Below, in pieces: positions 21,307 to 33,639 of a DNA stretch of 64,000 bases (position 1 is its first letter; every line of letters begins with the position of its first letter). The position numbers and the translations under genes were made by a program. The DNA is from Micropterix aruncella (Eukaryota; Arthropoda; Insecta; Lepidoptera; Micropterigidae): positions 55,549,903 to 55,613,902 of the forward strand of contig OX155980.1 of assembly GCA_944548615.1 (NCBI GenBank), given 5' to 3'. The notes under the pieces are model-generated. The model searched no databases. It worked only from the letters and a program-made list of their open reading frames with translations, and was not told where the DNA came from.

Positions 21307-24300
21307 TTATATACGAGTATATACTCTTAATAATACCATTGATTATATAGCGTATTAGATTTCTCATTGTCGTACTACGATTTGGCAAGTAGGATTTTAT
21401 TTCGAAACTCATAGATGGCACTCATAGTTCCAAAAATTGGTTAATCTTTTCCTATTATGTTCAAAATGGCGGCGTTCTTGGCATAACAGTATGGCGGCGC
21501 GCTTTAGATGACGATTTTTACACGCCTATACGGTATTAAATAATACTATAATAACAAACGTATTTTTAAATCATAGACTGTATTATTTTTATATTATTTA
21601 CATGGAGATGTTAATTTTTAACTTGGTACTATCTTCGTATCCGTATTATAATATTACATTGTATTATGAAATCAGTCTATATAAAAAATGCGATAGATGT
21701 CCGTAATTATAATTGAATGTTATTATTATCGTTGGCTAAATTATTGGATTTTTATAATCATTCACTCCTTTTCTAGAAAAACATTCAGTATCAATGTTAT
21801 TATAGATGGTCAAATAAATTTGTGTTAGTTTCGCTGTCATTGCTATCAGCGCCATCTGCATTTCGCCGGCTCAAAAGGGTTGTTAAATCGTACCGTTGAG
21901 CAATCTAATACCATATATAATCATGTTAATATCAAAAAAATAAGTCTCTCCAGGCCAATTTCTTCGATTTTAAACATGCACATTTTATCAGTCACAAAAA
22001 CACTACTGGATGATAGATCAACGAAACTTGAGGGTAGAAACCATATCTCACATGCGTTGCCAACCAAATAAAACCACAATCCTGTAATTATTTTTTATAT
22101 ATTCCGAGTAGGATTTTTTTAATAAATGGAACCAATTTTGGTACGGTAGGGCTATGTGGGTTAAACCTGAAAATGCGAGGTGAAAATCATTATATCCACA
22201 ATTATGCGCTTGTTTAATTCATTCAAAGAAAAACTGGCTACATGTGGAAATTAATTAAATGAGAAAATCAATTTCCATTCTCCAAGTTTAAAGAAAAATT
22301 ATTATTGACAACTGTTTGTAACAGCTGTCAAAATAAGAGTTTTTATTTCAATTACAACTTCACAGTTGTGTAAGAATGACCAAGTACATTAAATGAACAT
22401 TAATTTAGTTACTCAATTTAACAAAAATGGTATACAAAAAAAATACTCAAAATTATTTTAGTTAAGGAAAAAAGACTATAATATAACAATTGATAATAAC
22501 AACTAAGTAGTACATTAAATTACATTGGTAAGTACGACGTTGTTTTCAAAGTATTTTAAAATGTCGTTATACACATATATGTTGATTTTTACCTGTAACA
22601 CGCCGATGGATCTCTTAAAAATATCAATGTTTTTAATCGCCCTTAATTTAGCAGACAATTTAATAAAATGTCCTATATAGAGGACTTACATGGTATCCTT
22701 ACATGGTACGATCGGTTGGAGGTAATGGGTTTTATTCCTAGTGTCACGCCGATGTACTTCCGATTGTGATATACTAATAGTCTTCTGGTAGAATGAAATT
22801 CCCGATTTAAACAATGGCTTAAATTTAATTCCCGATTTTAACAATGGCCTTGAACCGGTTCTGCAGTTCATGATTAATCCATTTCGAGGAGACGACAATT
22901 TGAAACAATCAAACCCTGGAACAATCAATACTTAATTTGGGTTTGAAAACTATGAATAGCTTAAACTAGAAATAATTAATATGCGATGTAATTAACGACT
23001 TATGCCTGAACGCATACCATACCGTTGAAACTACCGGAATTTAGTTGACGAAAAGAAATACCTAATTTTGAGAACTTGAGCTCTTAAAATATCCGCGAAT
23101 AGTGTTTCAAGTTGCACTAGTCACAGTCTTGTATAAAGAATCTTATTAACGGAAATGTTTTTAAGGATTTTTTGTATCCATTGAAAGAATTAAGTTTCTA
23201 CTTGATAAGCGAAACTTGCTAATACACTAATCCCTCATTATCCGCTTATTTTTACACACGGCCAATAAAGAAAACGTCGATTGTAACATTTCAGTTATTG
23301 TGGACTCCACAAGACGTTTTAGAAGGCATAATATGTTAAGCTTCACACGAAAGAATGAAAAATGATTTTATTGCAATTTCGAAAGACTATCGAAACAGGC
23401 GCTTATTTCCGTATTATTTTTATTATTTCGAAGAAGAAAGGGGACAGGCGCTTCTAAAATAACATATTGCTGCAAACTACTTTCTGAATTGAGTAATGTG
23501 AAGTAGGTGGAAAATGTCAAATTCAGATGTTGCATTTTTTATAAACTGTTAGACAGAGCTACGTATGGAACAGTATCAATGCAGTTTATTATCGTGATAA
23601 ACTGATCACAGGAAAATGCACACAACCTGATCTCTCGTACATATATGGTGTCTTGGATGGTTTGTTGTTGGTATAATAATTTGTTTAGTATTTTAATGTC
23701 AATTTATTTTTACATTCAATTTATTTTTTTCTGTATACTGCAGAATGAATATCAGATTGCCGGATTTTACAGTTTTTTTTGTGCAGTAATATAATTAGTA
23801 CAGAGAAATATATCAATATTAGAATTCTAAATAATGTATTAATTGTTTTATAACTTTGAGGGTATTTTGGAATTAAAAATAAACTTTCAAACTTTGAACA
23901 TTGAATAACGTCGTAACTCTGTCGTTGAGAAGCAATAATACTATGTTGCAGAATTGCAAAGAGATACTGTAAAAAAATAAACAAAACTACGTGTGCAACA
24001 TTTACGAAATGCAATTATTTGAAACCTGGTATTTTATTTTTCATCCGTCAGAAATTAGACATTGAAGAATAACAAATACGGTAGCTGTCAGTGGTTGCTT
24101 ATAAGATCGCCGCGATTAGGTAGGATAGCGAAATCTCAGGCTCACATTTTTTGACGATTTGACTGGTAAATGTGACACAATTTTAATGTTAGCATTTGCT
24201 AACCTATTTTGAATAATGCATAAAATGCTAATTGGTTCATTAACGTGGCTCATTAGTCCTCAATTTTGAATTTAACCATCAGTAGTAGGCAGTGCTTTAA

Positions 24301-25455
24301 TGCCTTATGCAGTGCACGCCGCCGCCTAACGCGTTTTACTTTTGCCATGTAAAGCTTGGTTGGTTTTTGCCGCGTTAAGTAGAAAGCTTCCGATGGAAAA
24401 AACGCGTTTTTTCCATTTTTGGGTTCAAAAATATCCATTTTATGGTCAGGAGAAACTACGCCGCGGGCTGATCCACGGGTCACTGCCTCCATAAGATTAT
24501 CTCCGAAACTAAGAGTGCCAGATTATGTAATAATTACCATATTAATAATGAATATTGAATACCAGGAGCGATTGTTTTTTTTGTTGAAAGAACAGAAACA
24601 AAATAAAAAAATAATACGAACTAATACCACAGGAGTACTCGTGTGGTAATACTACGTAGTTCGATTTTCAAAAAGGTATTTATTTTGTTTTAGCCTATTT
24701 TGTTTGCGTTACTTTATAGCAACCAAGGAGTTTTATTAATTTTATTGGAGTAGTATTAACCGCCCTACCTATACGAACGTACGTGATACGGCTGCTATAT
24801 TATCGCCCGAACGGTTAAATAGTCTATGTAAAATACTTTATATTTGAATAAACTAGCATTCTTAGCATTCTTGGATATTAAGGTTATGTTAGTGACACGG
24901 ATTCATTGCTCTTGGGTGTAGTTCTTCTCAAAGTGCCATCCCCTATCGGAGGTCGGCGGTCATTATGGCCACTTGGGCCCGTGATTGGGTGTAGTTAGGC
25001 TAGATTATCATTTTTTTTATTTACTATAGTTTATTATTGAATCAATATTTTTGATTTAATTTGAACGTAATTTTGTACTCATTGTAAGGTCGCATAAGAG
25101 CGCAGAAGCGCCTGTAAAGGCGATCGGACACAAAAGCGCGCGCGTGCTGCCGGCAAAGCGGCGAGGAGCGAACGCCTCTCCACGGGGGTGAATCTATTTA
25201 CGTAGCCATTCTCTAAAAGCTCTCACGCTGATTCAACACCAGACACACTCGACGAGTCGGTACGCGGTGTCGCGCGGTGGAGACCTCTACTTACTTTCTG
25301 CTCTTCGCCGCTCAAGAGAATCGCGAAATATGTATTCATTTGATTTGACGTCAGAGCACACCGAAACGATCGGGAATCTACTAATTAGAAAGAAAATGTC
25401 CGCAAATCCTACTGCTACGTATTGGTCTTTAATCAACCAAACGCCGTTTACAGTT
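21307..25455. other. Long AT-rich intron stretch, little annotatable
   Basis: I see no exon or RNA gene here. It includes a near-duplicate GATTTTAACAATGGC-type repeat at 22800-22850, a MITE C end at 24758, and a CpG-rich patch at 25090-25330 with no recognisable product. Confidence 0.5.
24758..24815 (+). mobile_element. MITE family C terminal fragment
   Basis: The first about 47 bp match the left end of the MITE at 40495-40742 almost exactly (AACCGCCCTACCTATACGAA and onward), with two or three changes. No matching right end (GGTAGGGCGGTT) is nearby, so it is a fragment. Confidence 0.7.
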
Positions 25456-25494
25456 TAAAAAATCGGTTGTGTCACCCCAAGACTTTCCCGGCAA
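25456..25494 (-). repeat. Dispersed repeat family B, 3' terminus, inverted
   Basis: The complement reads CTTGCCGGGAAAGTCTTGGG followed by GTGACACAACCG and a T run, the same terminus as at 21262-21306 in opposite orientation. The two termini face each other across about 4.2 kb. Confidence 0.7.
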
Positions 25495-25720
25495 GTAGAC
25501 AACTCCCCTTCTCCTCACGCTCCAATTCGTAGTATATTTGTAGAATTTTCCGTGTTATTAAAATGGTATTTTTTTCAAAAATGATGTACTATTTTATTAA
25601 ATACGGCGGACTTTAAGTATTATTTGTGTCGTTTATATAAGAGATATTCCAACCAATTTCGTGACCGAATGGTGCCTGAGTGCCAAATTTCAGCTCAATC
25701 GGATGAAGCAATGAAACAAT

Positions 25721-26007
25721 GTCCTCGATTGCGTTTCTTCGTTAAATCAGAGCAGTGCGTTAGAGCGGAATGTAAAATGAACTATCGTATCTTTTCCCGC
25801 ACAAAAACTACCTGCCGAACATAAAATCATCTGAATTAGTTGGAATACATTTCGTCCGTTCTTAGATTATGCCGCCTTATGTTCGATTGGTAGATTTATA
25901 CTGTAAAATTAACAACCATTTATTTCATATTCCGCTCTAACTTGTTGACCTGTCATCCTCGCATGAATTAATAACTATTTTAGTTCACGAGGAAGCGCAA
26001 GCGCCCA
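25721..26007. mobile_element. MITE family A, copy 2
   Basis: Starts CTCGATTGCGTTTCTTCG and ends AGGAAGCGCAAGCGCCCAT, with interior blocks AGAGCGGAATGTAAAATGAA and TTCATATTCCGCTCTAAC shared with 686-1003 and 39992-41389. More diverged than copy 1. A GAAGAAGAAGAAGAAG microsatellite follows at 26039-26054. Confidence 0.75.
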
Positions 26008-26829
26008 TTATCTTACTGAGATCGTTTCTCTTGTCTATGAAGAAGAAGAAGAAGCCTTCTATACAAATTACTAATGAATATACAAATTGCAGTGCCATGA
26101 AACTTAGCCTAGCATTAGACCACAGTAAAGTACATTGTGCTGATTAAGTAGTTTTTCAAAAAAATGTTTATTACGAAAATTGTTGTTTTTATATTGTTTT
26201 TTTTGTCTGTTATTAAAGTTTAATTTTGTCTGTTTGTATTGTTAATAAATTGTGATTTTTCTTTAAAACTTAAAAACACAACAGAGGATTTTTTATATAA
26301 ATCTACTCAATCTAAACTACGAAAAACCAGTAGGTATGGTGAATGGTTTTCAATTATTTCAAAATGTTCATTGATATTGACTTCAAGAAAAAATGAGATG
26401 AAACGTTTGGCAACAAATAATTTTAATCGGCGAGAATACGATCCCAGCAAAAGCAATTCTGAGTTATTTTCAATGAATTTGTTCATTTAATTCTCATAGT
26501 ATTTAGGAGTTTAACAAAATGTATTCCTATTTAGTACATTTTAAGCTTTTACATGAACAATTTTTTTGTATACGTTATTATGTGCTGCGGCCGCGGACTG
26601 TTTAAGCTGAATGACATGCTAAATGAACTGTTTGCTTGTTTGTTTATTTCAGGGTTGCGATGATTTCAATCATTTGATTTAAATCGCGATTTAAATCAAG
26701 TGATTTAAAAAAAAAAAAATGATTTAATTCAATATTTTTTTACTGCAACCAAAAAATGTCAACCTCAGCCAAAAAATGTCAAGGGACTTCCCCCGATATT
26801 AGGTGATAAACAAGTCATAGAGAAAACCG

Positions 26830-27085
26830 CCCCTACTGATTGGTAATTGGCAATACCTACATAATATGAAAAAATGTATAACCGAAGAAGAATTGGATAT
26901 AATCAAGCAACTGCTAAGTACAGTTGCTTCATCCGCTGGGGTCGAAAGAATATAAAGATTATTTTCGGCATTCAATTTGGTGCACAGCAAAATAAGAAAT
27001 AGATTAGGCAACGAGAAGGCGGCTAAATTAGTCTTCCTTTTGAAAAAACTAAATTCGAACAAATTACAAAACCAACAACATCTAA
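26830..27085 (+). pseudogene. hAT transposase C-terminal dimerisation domain remnant
   Basis: With one frameshift and a stop near 26945-26955, the + strand reads LLSTVASSAGVERI, then FSAFNLVHSKIRNRLGNEKA, then AKLVFLLKKLNSN. This is the conserved hATC block (ERxFSxxxxxxxxxRxxLxxxxxxxLxFL) that ends hAT transposases. The upstream catalytic region and BED finger are missing, so the copy was already non-autonomous or has lost its 5' coding part. Confidence 0.82.
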
Positions 27086-27457
27086 GTTACTGTTACTAAT
27101 ATAATAATGTAAGTATAATGTAAATATAAGTAAGTGACTTCGACTGCGGTGAAACCCATATGGTTTAATTTATGTTATTTTTTTTAATTTTAAGACCTTT
27201 TTTCCTTGTTTACTTGTTGATAAATATGACAAAAACGCTACGGTATTTCTGTTTTTAAAAAATGATTGAAAAATGTTTTTGATTTAGAAGTAAGAACTCC
27301 TTGATTTTTGTACATTTTACAATAGTTTTTGTTAAATAAATGGCAAACAAATATGCTACTGTGTTTTTACTTTTTAGAAGAACTAATATACTACTCTGTC
27401 TAAAAAGTACCGGGAATTATTAAATAAAACACACAATTTTCGTTTAATCGTCAATGT

Positions 27458-28743
27458 TTATTTTATCACCTTCAAAGTAGTCCCCATTTGATGCAACACA
27501 CGTTCGCCAGCGTTTTTCCAATCTTCAAAACACTTTTTGTAGGCGTTTTTCGGTATAGCCTTCAATTCCTTCCACGAATTTTCTTTAATGGACTCTATGG
27601 ACCCAAAACGGGTACCACGAAGAGGCAATTTTAGTTTTGGGAACAGAAAGAAGTCTGACGGGGCCAAATCTGGTGAATACGGTGGTTGATCAATTGTATT
27701 TGTCGCGTTTTTGGCCTTAAATTTGGTCACAATTGCTGCTCTATGCGACGGTGCATTATCGTCGTGGAAAATCCACGAATTGTTGATCCACAATTCAGGC
27801 CGTTTTTGACGGATTTTCTCATTTAAACGCTTCAAAACGGCCAAATAATATTCCTTATTGACCGTTAGTCCTTCTGGAACGAATTCGTGATGGACTAAAC
27901 CGCGAATATCAAAGAAAACAATGAGCATCACTTTGACTTTTGAACGACTTTGTCGTGGTTTTTTCGGTTTTGGCTCGTTTTTTGTCCTCCACTCTGATGC
28001 CTGTTGACTTGTTTGCATATCAAATTTATAGACCTATGTCTCATCGCCAGTTATAATGCGTTCTATGAATGTGGGATCAGAATCGACCCGATCCAGCATG
28101 TCTAAAGAAGTTTGTTTGCGGTACTGTTGTTGTAGAAAATTCAACTCCTTTGAAACGAGCCGAGCGGCGATGCGTCTCATGCCCAATTTATCTACCGAAA
28201 TCGAGCGAATGGACTCATGAGACTTCAGGTTCAGGTCACGTGCTATCTCTCTTAACCCTTCAGACCTCGGCCCCTCAGCCGATTGACAAGTTGATGTCCC
28301 AAAAATTTTTTGTAAAAATTAGTAAAAAAATTGAATTATGACACTGTCTCACCAAAACATTAATTAATGCCAAACCACTGTATCCATAAAATAAAATAAA
28401 TTAAAATAAAACTAAAACGGGGTCGTCACGCTGCATCGTGTTTTGGCCGATATCGGCCAATCGGGGCTTGAGGGGTTAAGCTGGAATGGCGATTACGGAG
28501 CACAATTTCCTTGACTTTTTCGATATTTTCGTCTTTTGAAGAAGTCTAAGGTCGCCCGGAACAAGGGTTGTCTTCGACGATTTCTCGACCCTCCTTGAAT
28601 GCTTTGTACCACTCGTAGATCCATGTTTTGGATATAACTGATTCACCATAAGCCTTTTCTAACATTTTTAGGGAATTGGCACACGAAAATCCGTTCGCAA
28701 CACAAAATTTAAGGCAAACTCTTTGTTCAATACTTTTGTTCAT
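27458..28743 (-). pseudogene. Mariner transposase interrupted by a TTAA MITE
   Basis: From 28743 leftward the first segment is the DNA-binding domain (RVCLKFCVANGFSCANSLKM, ISKTWIYEWYKAFKEGREIV). After a disrupted linker that contains the MITE (28256-28475), an open segment 27458-28018 gives the catalytic C-terminal half. That half has KVMLIVFFDIRGLVHHEFV, IFHDDNAPSHRA (second catalytic Asp region) and YSPDLAPSDFFLFPKLK (the mariner-specific third Asp), ending at FEDWKNAGERV and the C-terminus. The first catalytic aspartate region is degraded around 28030-28060 (a stop is present). The spelling differs from the 2893 copy, so it is a separate mariner lineage. Confidence 0.87.
28256..28475. mobile_element. 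220-bp TTAA-flanked MITE nested in the mariner
   Basis: Sits between exact TTAA copies (28252-28255 and 28476-28479). The ends are inverted: CCCTTCAGACCTCGGCCCCT on the left, and on the right the complement of GGGGCTTGAGGGG. Its removal with one TTAA brings mariner sequence together (CTATCTCTCTTAAGCTGGAA). TTAA targets and CCC ends fit piggyBac-type elements. It has no coding capacity. Confidence 0.8.
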
Positions 28744-29149
28744 TGTGAAATTCGTGACGCACTACTAAGGTGTACAATTCAATTGCTCTTCTAATCAAAA
28801 TGGTTGACAGTTCGCGCGCATTCTAGGCATAGAGTAAATAAAGACAGTTCTACCAACTTATATATTTTTTTTTAAAATCATTAACAGAATCTTTTTAAAT
28901 TCTAAATTCCCGGAACTTTTTAGACAGAAGGTATGTTGATTTTTGTGAATGTTATTAAAACATGTCTAAATAAATAACAATTGTATTGTGTTTTTCCTGA
29001 TTTCCAAATTTAAAAAAAATACAAATATAAAAAAAAAAAAATAAAAAAACTGATTTAAATCAAATAATTCCGATTTAAATCAAATTAATCCAATTTTTTG
29101 GATGAAAAAAAAACATGATTTTTATCAACCCTACTTTGTTTATAAAGTG

Positions 29150-29334
29150 TTTATATGCATGTGAGCGTGTAACATGTGTCTAAGTTTGTGCCTTGTTATC
29201 ACATTTGCTCGACAGAGTTGAAATGCAATTTCCTTAATTTTATCCCAACGGAAAATTATAACCCAGCCGGGAATCGAACCCGTAACCTTACATTGTAACA
29301 TCAGGTGACCTAACCACTATTATACGGCGCCCTG
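29150..29334 (-). mobile_element. tRNA-derived SINE
   Basis: On the minus strand a tRNA-like head (29334 to about 29263) has a box A (TAGTGGTTAGG, 29319-29309) and a box B (GGTTCGATTCC, 29280-29270). A tRNA-unrelated body of about 110 bp follows. It abuts the right end of the hAT. It is not a functional tRNA because the acceptor ends do not pair and the anticodon arm is not formed. A diverged relative is at 58031-58075. Confidence 0.72.
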
Positions 29335-29337
29335 CAA

Positions 29338-29372
29338 TAGGGTTCCGTTTGTACCTTTGGTACGGAACATTA
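29338..29372. repeat. GGGTTCCGT...ACGGAAC hairpin motif
   Basis: GGGTTCCGTTTGTACC, then TTT, then GGTACGGAAC forms a hairpin. From memory this motif is widespread in lepidopteran repeats, which is one of the taxonomic hints used here. Confidence 0.55.
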
Positions 29373-29374
29373 AA

Positions 29375-30649
29375 AACATCGATAATCACCGGAAATCCTT
29401 TAGTGACGTACAGCATCGAGTTTAAGACGTATTCGTCTCTTTTATCCGTCCTCATCAACTGACCTGCCTCTGGCGGCCTTCACATTGTGTTCTTGTGTTT
29501 TGTATTATTGATGCGTTCGCCATGAATTCTGGCTTATTTCTTTTTAATGGTCGAACTGTGTGTTAACGTGAGGCGCTGTGACCTCAGAACAGGTGATTAT
29601 GAATGATTCACCGTGGTGTAGCTGTTCGTTGTTTTCCTTCGCCCATTATTGTTTTAGCGTTTTTGCTGCCAACCTTAAATTTTATTGAGTCCATAGTCAC
29701 AGAGAATTTTTATGAAATATGAATCCTTTATGGGCGAATCCAAAGTCCGTTTTCTCTATAGAACCAATCTCAAATGCTTTTCATCTTTCTTAACCTTATT
29801 AGGGTCCGGTAGCTTTAAATTTTTTTATGGTTCCATCAAATCGTACAATCGGAAGGAACTCTATTGGCGAGACTTGAATGCACCTTCGATTATCTCGGCC
29901 AGTTGTAAAGCTATCGAAATCAAAATTTGGAACGTGCTGGAAAGTTATAAAACTTGCTCGCCCGCACCTATGTATCTCGTGAAAAATTAATGCTTTGTAT
30001 CGATAGCCCAAATAAATAAAAAGTTCAACATTATTTTCAACCCAGTTTTTGGTGTTGAATTGTTATGTAATACATCTAATAATTTTTGAGGAAAAAATGG
30101 AAGGTTTTTAAAAAAAAAAATATGTTTTATGTGTTTTATTGGTGTCTATATTTCTTACTCTATATATTCTTAACTATGGTGTATAAAAATATGGATGAAG
30201 TATATTCCAGTATTTTTTATTTGCCTAATCACCTTGAGACTATACATAAGCATCAGAAATTTAAACGTCTTTTGCGAAGATTTGCTTCAATATCTTATAA
30301 AACAGCCAGACACGACTCGTGCTAACTTTTCCACATATGAGAAACACGAGACGCTCTTTTTATCCTACTTACGAGAGCTCTCATACTCTGTACATCACAT
30401 CCATTTATAAGAAGATATGGCAACAATCGTGGTTTTTCCATTTTAAGGCGATCTTTTTGCTATGCACCTTAAGGGATTCATTGTTGTAAGAATGCTTAAT
30501 ACATGACGCAGTTTAAGCGCATGATAATGGCTTTTGTATTGCTTCAATCCCGACATAAAGTCACAAACTGAGAATTTCATACTACGAGTGCATACAAAGA
30601 CCGAGTTAAAGCTACATAAAAGTATATATTAGCATTGATTATACGTATA
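29375..30649. other. Unassigned AT-rich intron sequence
   Basis: Short open frames on both strands have no recognisable motifs. No feature supported. Confidence 0.5.
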
Positions 30650-30824
30650 AACCCCGGCGCCAACGTGATACTACGAAATGTATGGAATCGCCATCGGCCG
30701 CGTGCACTTGGCCCCGCGGCTTAGGTGCTCGCGGTCAACGGCATTTTCATACATTTAGCAGTATTTCGCTGGCCGCGGCGGCCTGGCCGCGTAGCCAGGC
30801 CGCCAGTGCACGCCGGGGCTTAGA
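30650..30824. mobile_element. GC-rich MITE-like inverted repeat, about 175 bp
   Basis: Left TAAACCCCGGCG...CTACGAAATGTATGGAAT and right, read as complement, TAAGCCCCGGCG...CTGCTAAATGTATGAAAA are inverted versions of each other. The right arm also contains a strong internal hairpin (GGCGGCCTGGC / GCCAGGCCGCC). Very GC-rich against the AT-rich intron. Confidence 0.65.
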
Positions 30825-31312
30825 TTGCTCAAGTTGTACTACGACTGGGCAACTAGGATTCACGCCGTAACGGTGGACCTTGATCGTTTTTTTGCTGTCG
30901 GGTCTAGAGATGGAGTAGCTCGATGTCCCTCCTGTTGACGCTGAGGAGGAACTGTGATGGGGGAAATACTGATCAAGAGCAATGACTTCAATATTTTCGC
31001 TTTTTCAAGTAAAATGTTTTTTTTTTTAAAACTCAAATATTCTTATATATAGTTAACGCTTTTTTCTGAGGTATAATTTAAGTACAACGTTTTTATTAAA
31101 ACTGAAATATATTTGATTTCAAAAAAATATTTTTTTCCTCACTCAAATGTCATTTTTTTCCTCACTCATAAAACTGACTGAAAAGGACGCGGAAGACATG
31201 CTGAAATATTTTTTCCGCTCTAGGTGCCGCTCGTATAAATAGAAAATTTAACAAAAATGGTATTACGACTATAGCTGACCGTGCGGATTATTCCAGACTA
31301 ATCGCTTGTATT

Positions 31313-31740
31313 TTACTTTCCCGGTTAATCAACCGACCAAAAGGAAAAGTATTGGAAACGCGCTAAAAAAAATCGAGAGGGAGACTGAAATTTCCATTTT
31401 GAGCGCCCCTGAGACAATTAAGACCATTTCCAGTTTGAGGTCTGTCTGTCTGTCTGTGAGTATTCCTCAACGATAGCGCCCAAACGCTTCATGCGATAGA
31501 ACTGAAATTTGGCTTGCAGTTAAAAAGGTTGAGGTTGACATCAGTCCACCAGCACTAGTCATATTGAAATCCTGAAATATTCGACTTAGAGACTGAATTA
31601 TTGAATCGAATTAAAACTCGGTAGCACAGATGCCTTATTGGGCCGAAATCACATTGTGAAATTTTGGTTGGAATATCTCATATACAAGCTACACTAATAA
31701 TATTTAAATACCGCCATACATGTTAATCAAATATTAACGT
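31313..31740 (+). repeat. Dispersed repeat family B, internal copy
   Basis: Starts TACTTTCCCGGTTAATCAAC, includes a TCTG microsatellite (31441-31456) and ends with GGGCCGAAATCACATTGTGA and AATATCTCATATACAAGCTA. These blocks recur at 20690-20900 and 51165-51890. Confidence 0.65.
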
Positions 31741-31953
31741 CTTCGGTCGCGCGGTTTGTTTAAGGGCCCACAGATGGAACGGAACCTAACCGGGTTCGTC
31801 CGCCGGCCTGGAGAGGGCGCTCAACGATTTTATTGATGAAATTATATTCAGATTTTTTTGATCCATCTGTCTGATGTGGGATAAAATGGACCAGGTTCCC
31901 GGATTATTATGAAACAGGCAATTTTATAGTTTTTTTTATGTTTTCGTCCACAG

Positions 31954-32089
31954 AGGCGCTGCTGCAGAGTCGACCACTTCCGCACATTCCGGATCTCTCA
32001 GATGGGGAGGTGTCGACGGGCGGCGGAGCACCCGCTGTCGGCGCACCCCCTCCCCATTCGCAGCCTTTGCCGCTGGAGTCAGCTAATAG
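31954..32089 (+). CDS. Abl: Abl tyrosine kinase, coding exon 2
   Basis: Preceded by a pyrimidine-rich acceptor ending CCACAG and followed by GTTTGT. It is 136 bp. The first two bases complete a Glu codon begun by the last base of exon 1, giving EHS|EALLQSRPLPHIPDLSD. EALLQSRPLPHIP is a signature of Abl proteins immediately downstream of NIFTEH. The remainder (EVSTGGGAPAVGAPPPHSQP, then LPLESAN and the first two bases of Arg) is a short Gly/Pro-rich linker that varies between insects. The exon ends in phase 2 and joins exon 3 to give [14 protein letters not shown]. Together with exon 1 it makes the N-terminal cap region before SH3. Confidence 0.92.
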
Positions 32090-33639
32090 GTTTGTAACTC
32101 AATTCCATTTATTCAATATATGAAAATTTATATCTACTTTATATTAGTAAAATAGAGGTTTTTATAATACAGTTTTATTCGAGTCAGATTTTTATATTAT
32201 AATTTGTTGTTTTAATGGAATGTGATGAAAATTTTTAAATGACCATAATTAATAAGGCCGCCAATAAAGCAGTTTTAGCAAGAAATATCGTATAGAAATT
32301 TTATGCATCCACTCTTTTTTCCATGCATGTTAATGTTTATATTACATCTCAACGGTTTGGTCATGATTGTAATGTTGATTTGTTTATGAAAAAAATAATT
32401 AAAAAAAAAGTTACACATCAATACGACAATTAAAAGTGAGGGTAAAGTGAGTTATAATATTCCACCACCATACCAAACTAATAAATTTAAAAAGGTGCAT
32501 AAACTCATTGTTTAATGACAGGAACGGTCTATTTGACAGCTATGTCAGATGTACTTAAAAATTGCACAATTTCCAAACATTTTATGGTTGAGACAATAAT
32601 TGAAAGTACCTACAACAATACAAACATATCCAAAAATGCCATTTTTTATTATCTTACAACCTATCAATAAACAAACCTTTAAATCATTTTATGATGTTTT
32701 TTAAAAGTTATACTTATACCTAATATATACAATAATGACAAAGTAAAGGTTAGCAAGTCTTTTTTTTAATATATTGTTTACATTACGAAATATACAGTAA
32801 TCATTTAATGTAATTATTCAACGGAATCATTATTCGATTATTAAAACCATGTTAAAACTCAAAACAATCAAGACATAAACAAACATTGCAAGCTTATCGC
32901 ATTTTCTTGTTGCTTATCGCTTATCGGTCTATTAGTCCAGTCAAATTAGGGTTTCACGTCGTAATAAGAGATAATAAGCTAGAAGCTTGTATACACCTTC
33001 ATTTTGGCGTTCTATAAGTTGTCTCAAAAGTCTCATAAAATCTCGTGTCTGCGTCGTAAGTTATTCAAGGTCAAAGGTCACAAAAATCGTTTTTTCGCGA
33101 TTATCTAGGTTTCTATAGCTCCATTGGTGTTAACATCTATGATTAAAATTATAGAGTGTACTAAACATTTTTTATGCTCTCCACCGTTTTTGAGATAGAG
33201 GGCGGAGAGCGCACAGCGCTCAGTCATACATATTGTAATTCAAGGTCAACTGTGAATCTCGGTGAATAATGCCCTGAATAAAGTTATTAAATCATTAAAT
33301 TATGATTAACAATGAATAATGAATAAATTGTATTATTTATTAGTTAATACATGTTGTTTAATAACATTTTATATTGTATAGGTATCTAATATATTCATTT
33401 AATATTGCTTACGTACTTTGTATAATTCAAAATTCATTTAATTAAATAATTATTGTATATCTTAATTTTATATTAATTTATTGAAAGTAGATTTGAGGTA
33501 GAAATAAAACAAGTAAATATATTTATTTATTTTCTTTATTTAGCAGCTGTATATTTCTTAAAATTTAAATTGAAGTGGTGAAAATTTACAAACTTTTAAC
33601 ATTTAATGTTATCCCTTTTTCTTTTGAATCTCTTGTATC

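Larger units (their letters stand above)
27394..28931 (-). mobile_element. Mariner element nested in the hAT
   Basis: Inverted ends: left CTCTGTCTAAAAAGTACCGG, right (complement) CTTCTGTCTAAAAAGTTCCG. TA dinucleotides flank it (27392-27393, 28932-28933). It is 1538 bp because a 220-bp MITE is inserted inside; without it the length is a normal 1.3 kb. The transposase is on the minus strand. Confidence 0.9.
26650..29133 (+). mobile_element. hAT element, host of two nested insertions
   Basis: Left end CAGGGTTG (26650) and right end CAACCCTA (29126-29133) are inverted, and both carry subterminal GATTTAAATC repeats (26680-26706; 29052-29085). The flanking 8 bp (GTTTATTT and CTTTGTTT) agree at 6 of 8 positions, as for an old 8-bp hAT duplication. 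A C-terminal hAT transposase piece lies at 26836-27080. A mariner (27394-28931) occupies most of the right part. Confidence 0.75.
2394..31953 (+). other. Abl intron 1 (about 29.6 kb)
   Basis: Runs from the GT donor after exon 1 to the pyrimidine-rich TTTTCGTCCACAG acceptor before exon 2. It is filled with transposable elements annotated separately. No additional Abl exon was recognised in it. Confidence 0.85.

Noticed and set aside
25090..25458. CpG-rich patch with an open frame, considered as a second promoter or gene
   Set aside because: No recognisable protein, splice structure or Abl alternative first-exon motif; evidence too weak.
29263..29334. Possible functional tRNA gene on the minus strand
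   Set aside because: Box A and box B are present, but acceptor and anticodon arms do not form and a SINE body follows, so it is a tRNA-derived SINE.
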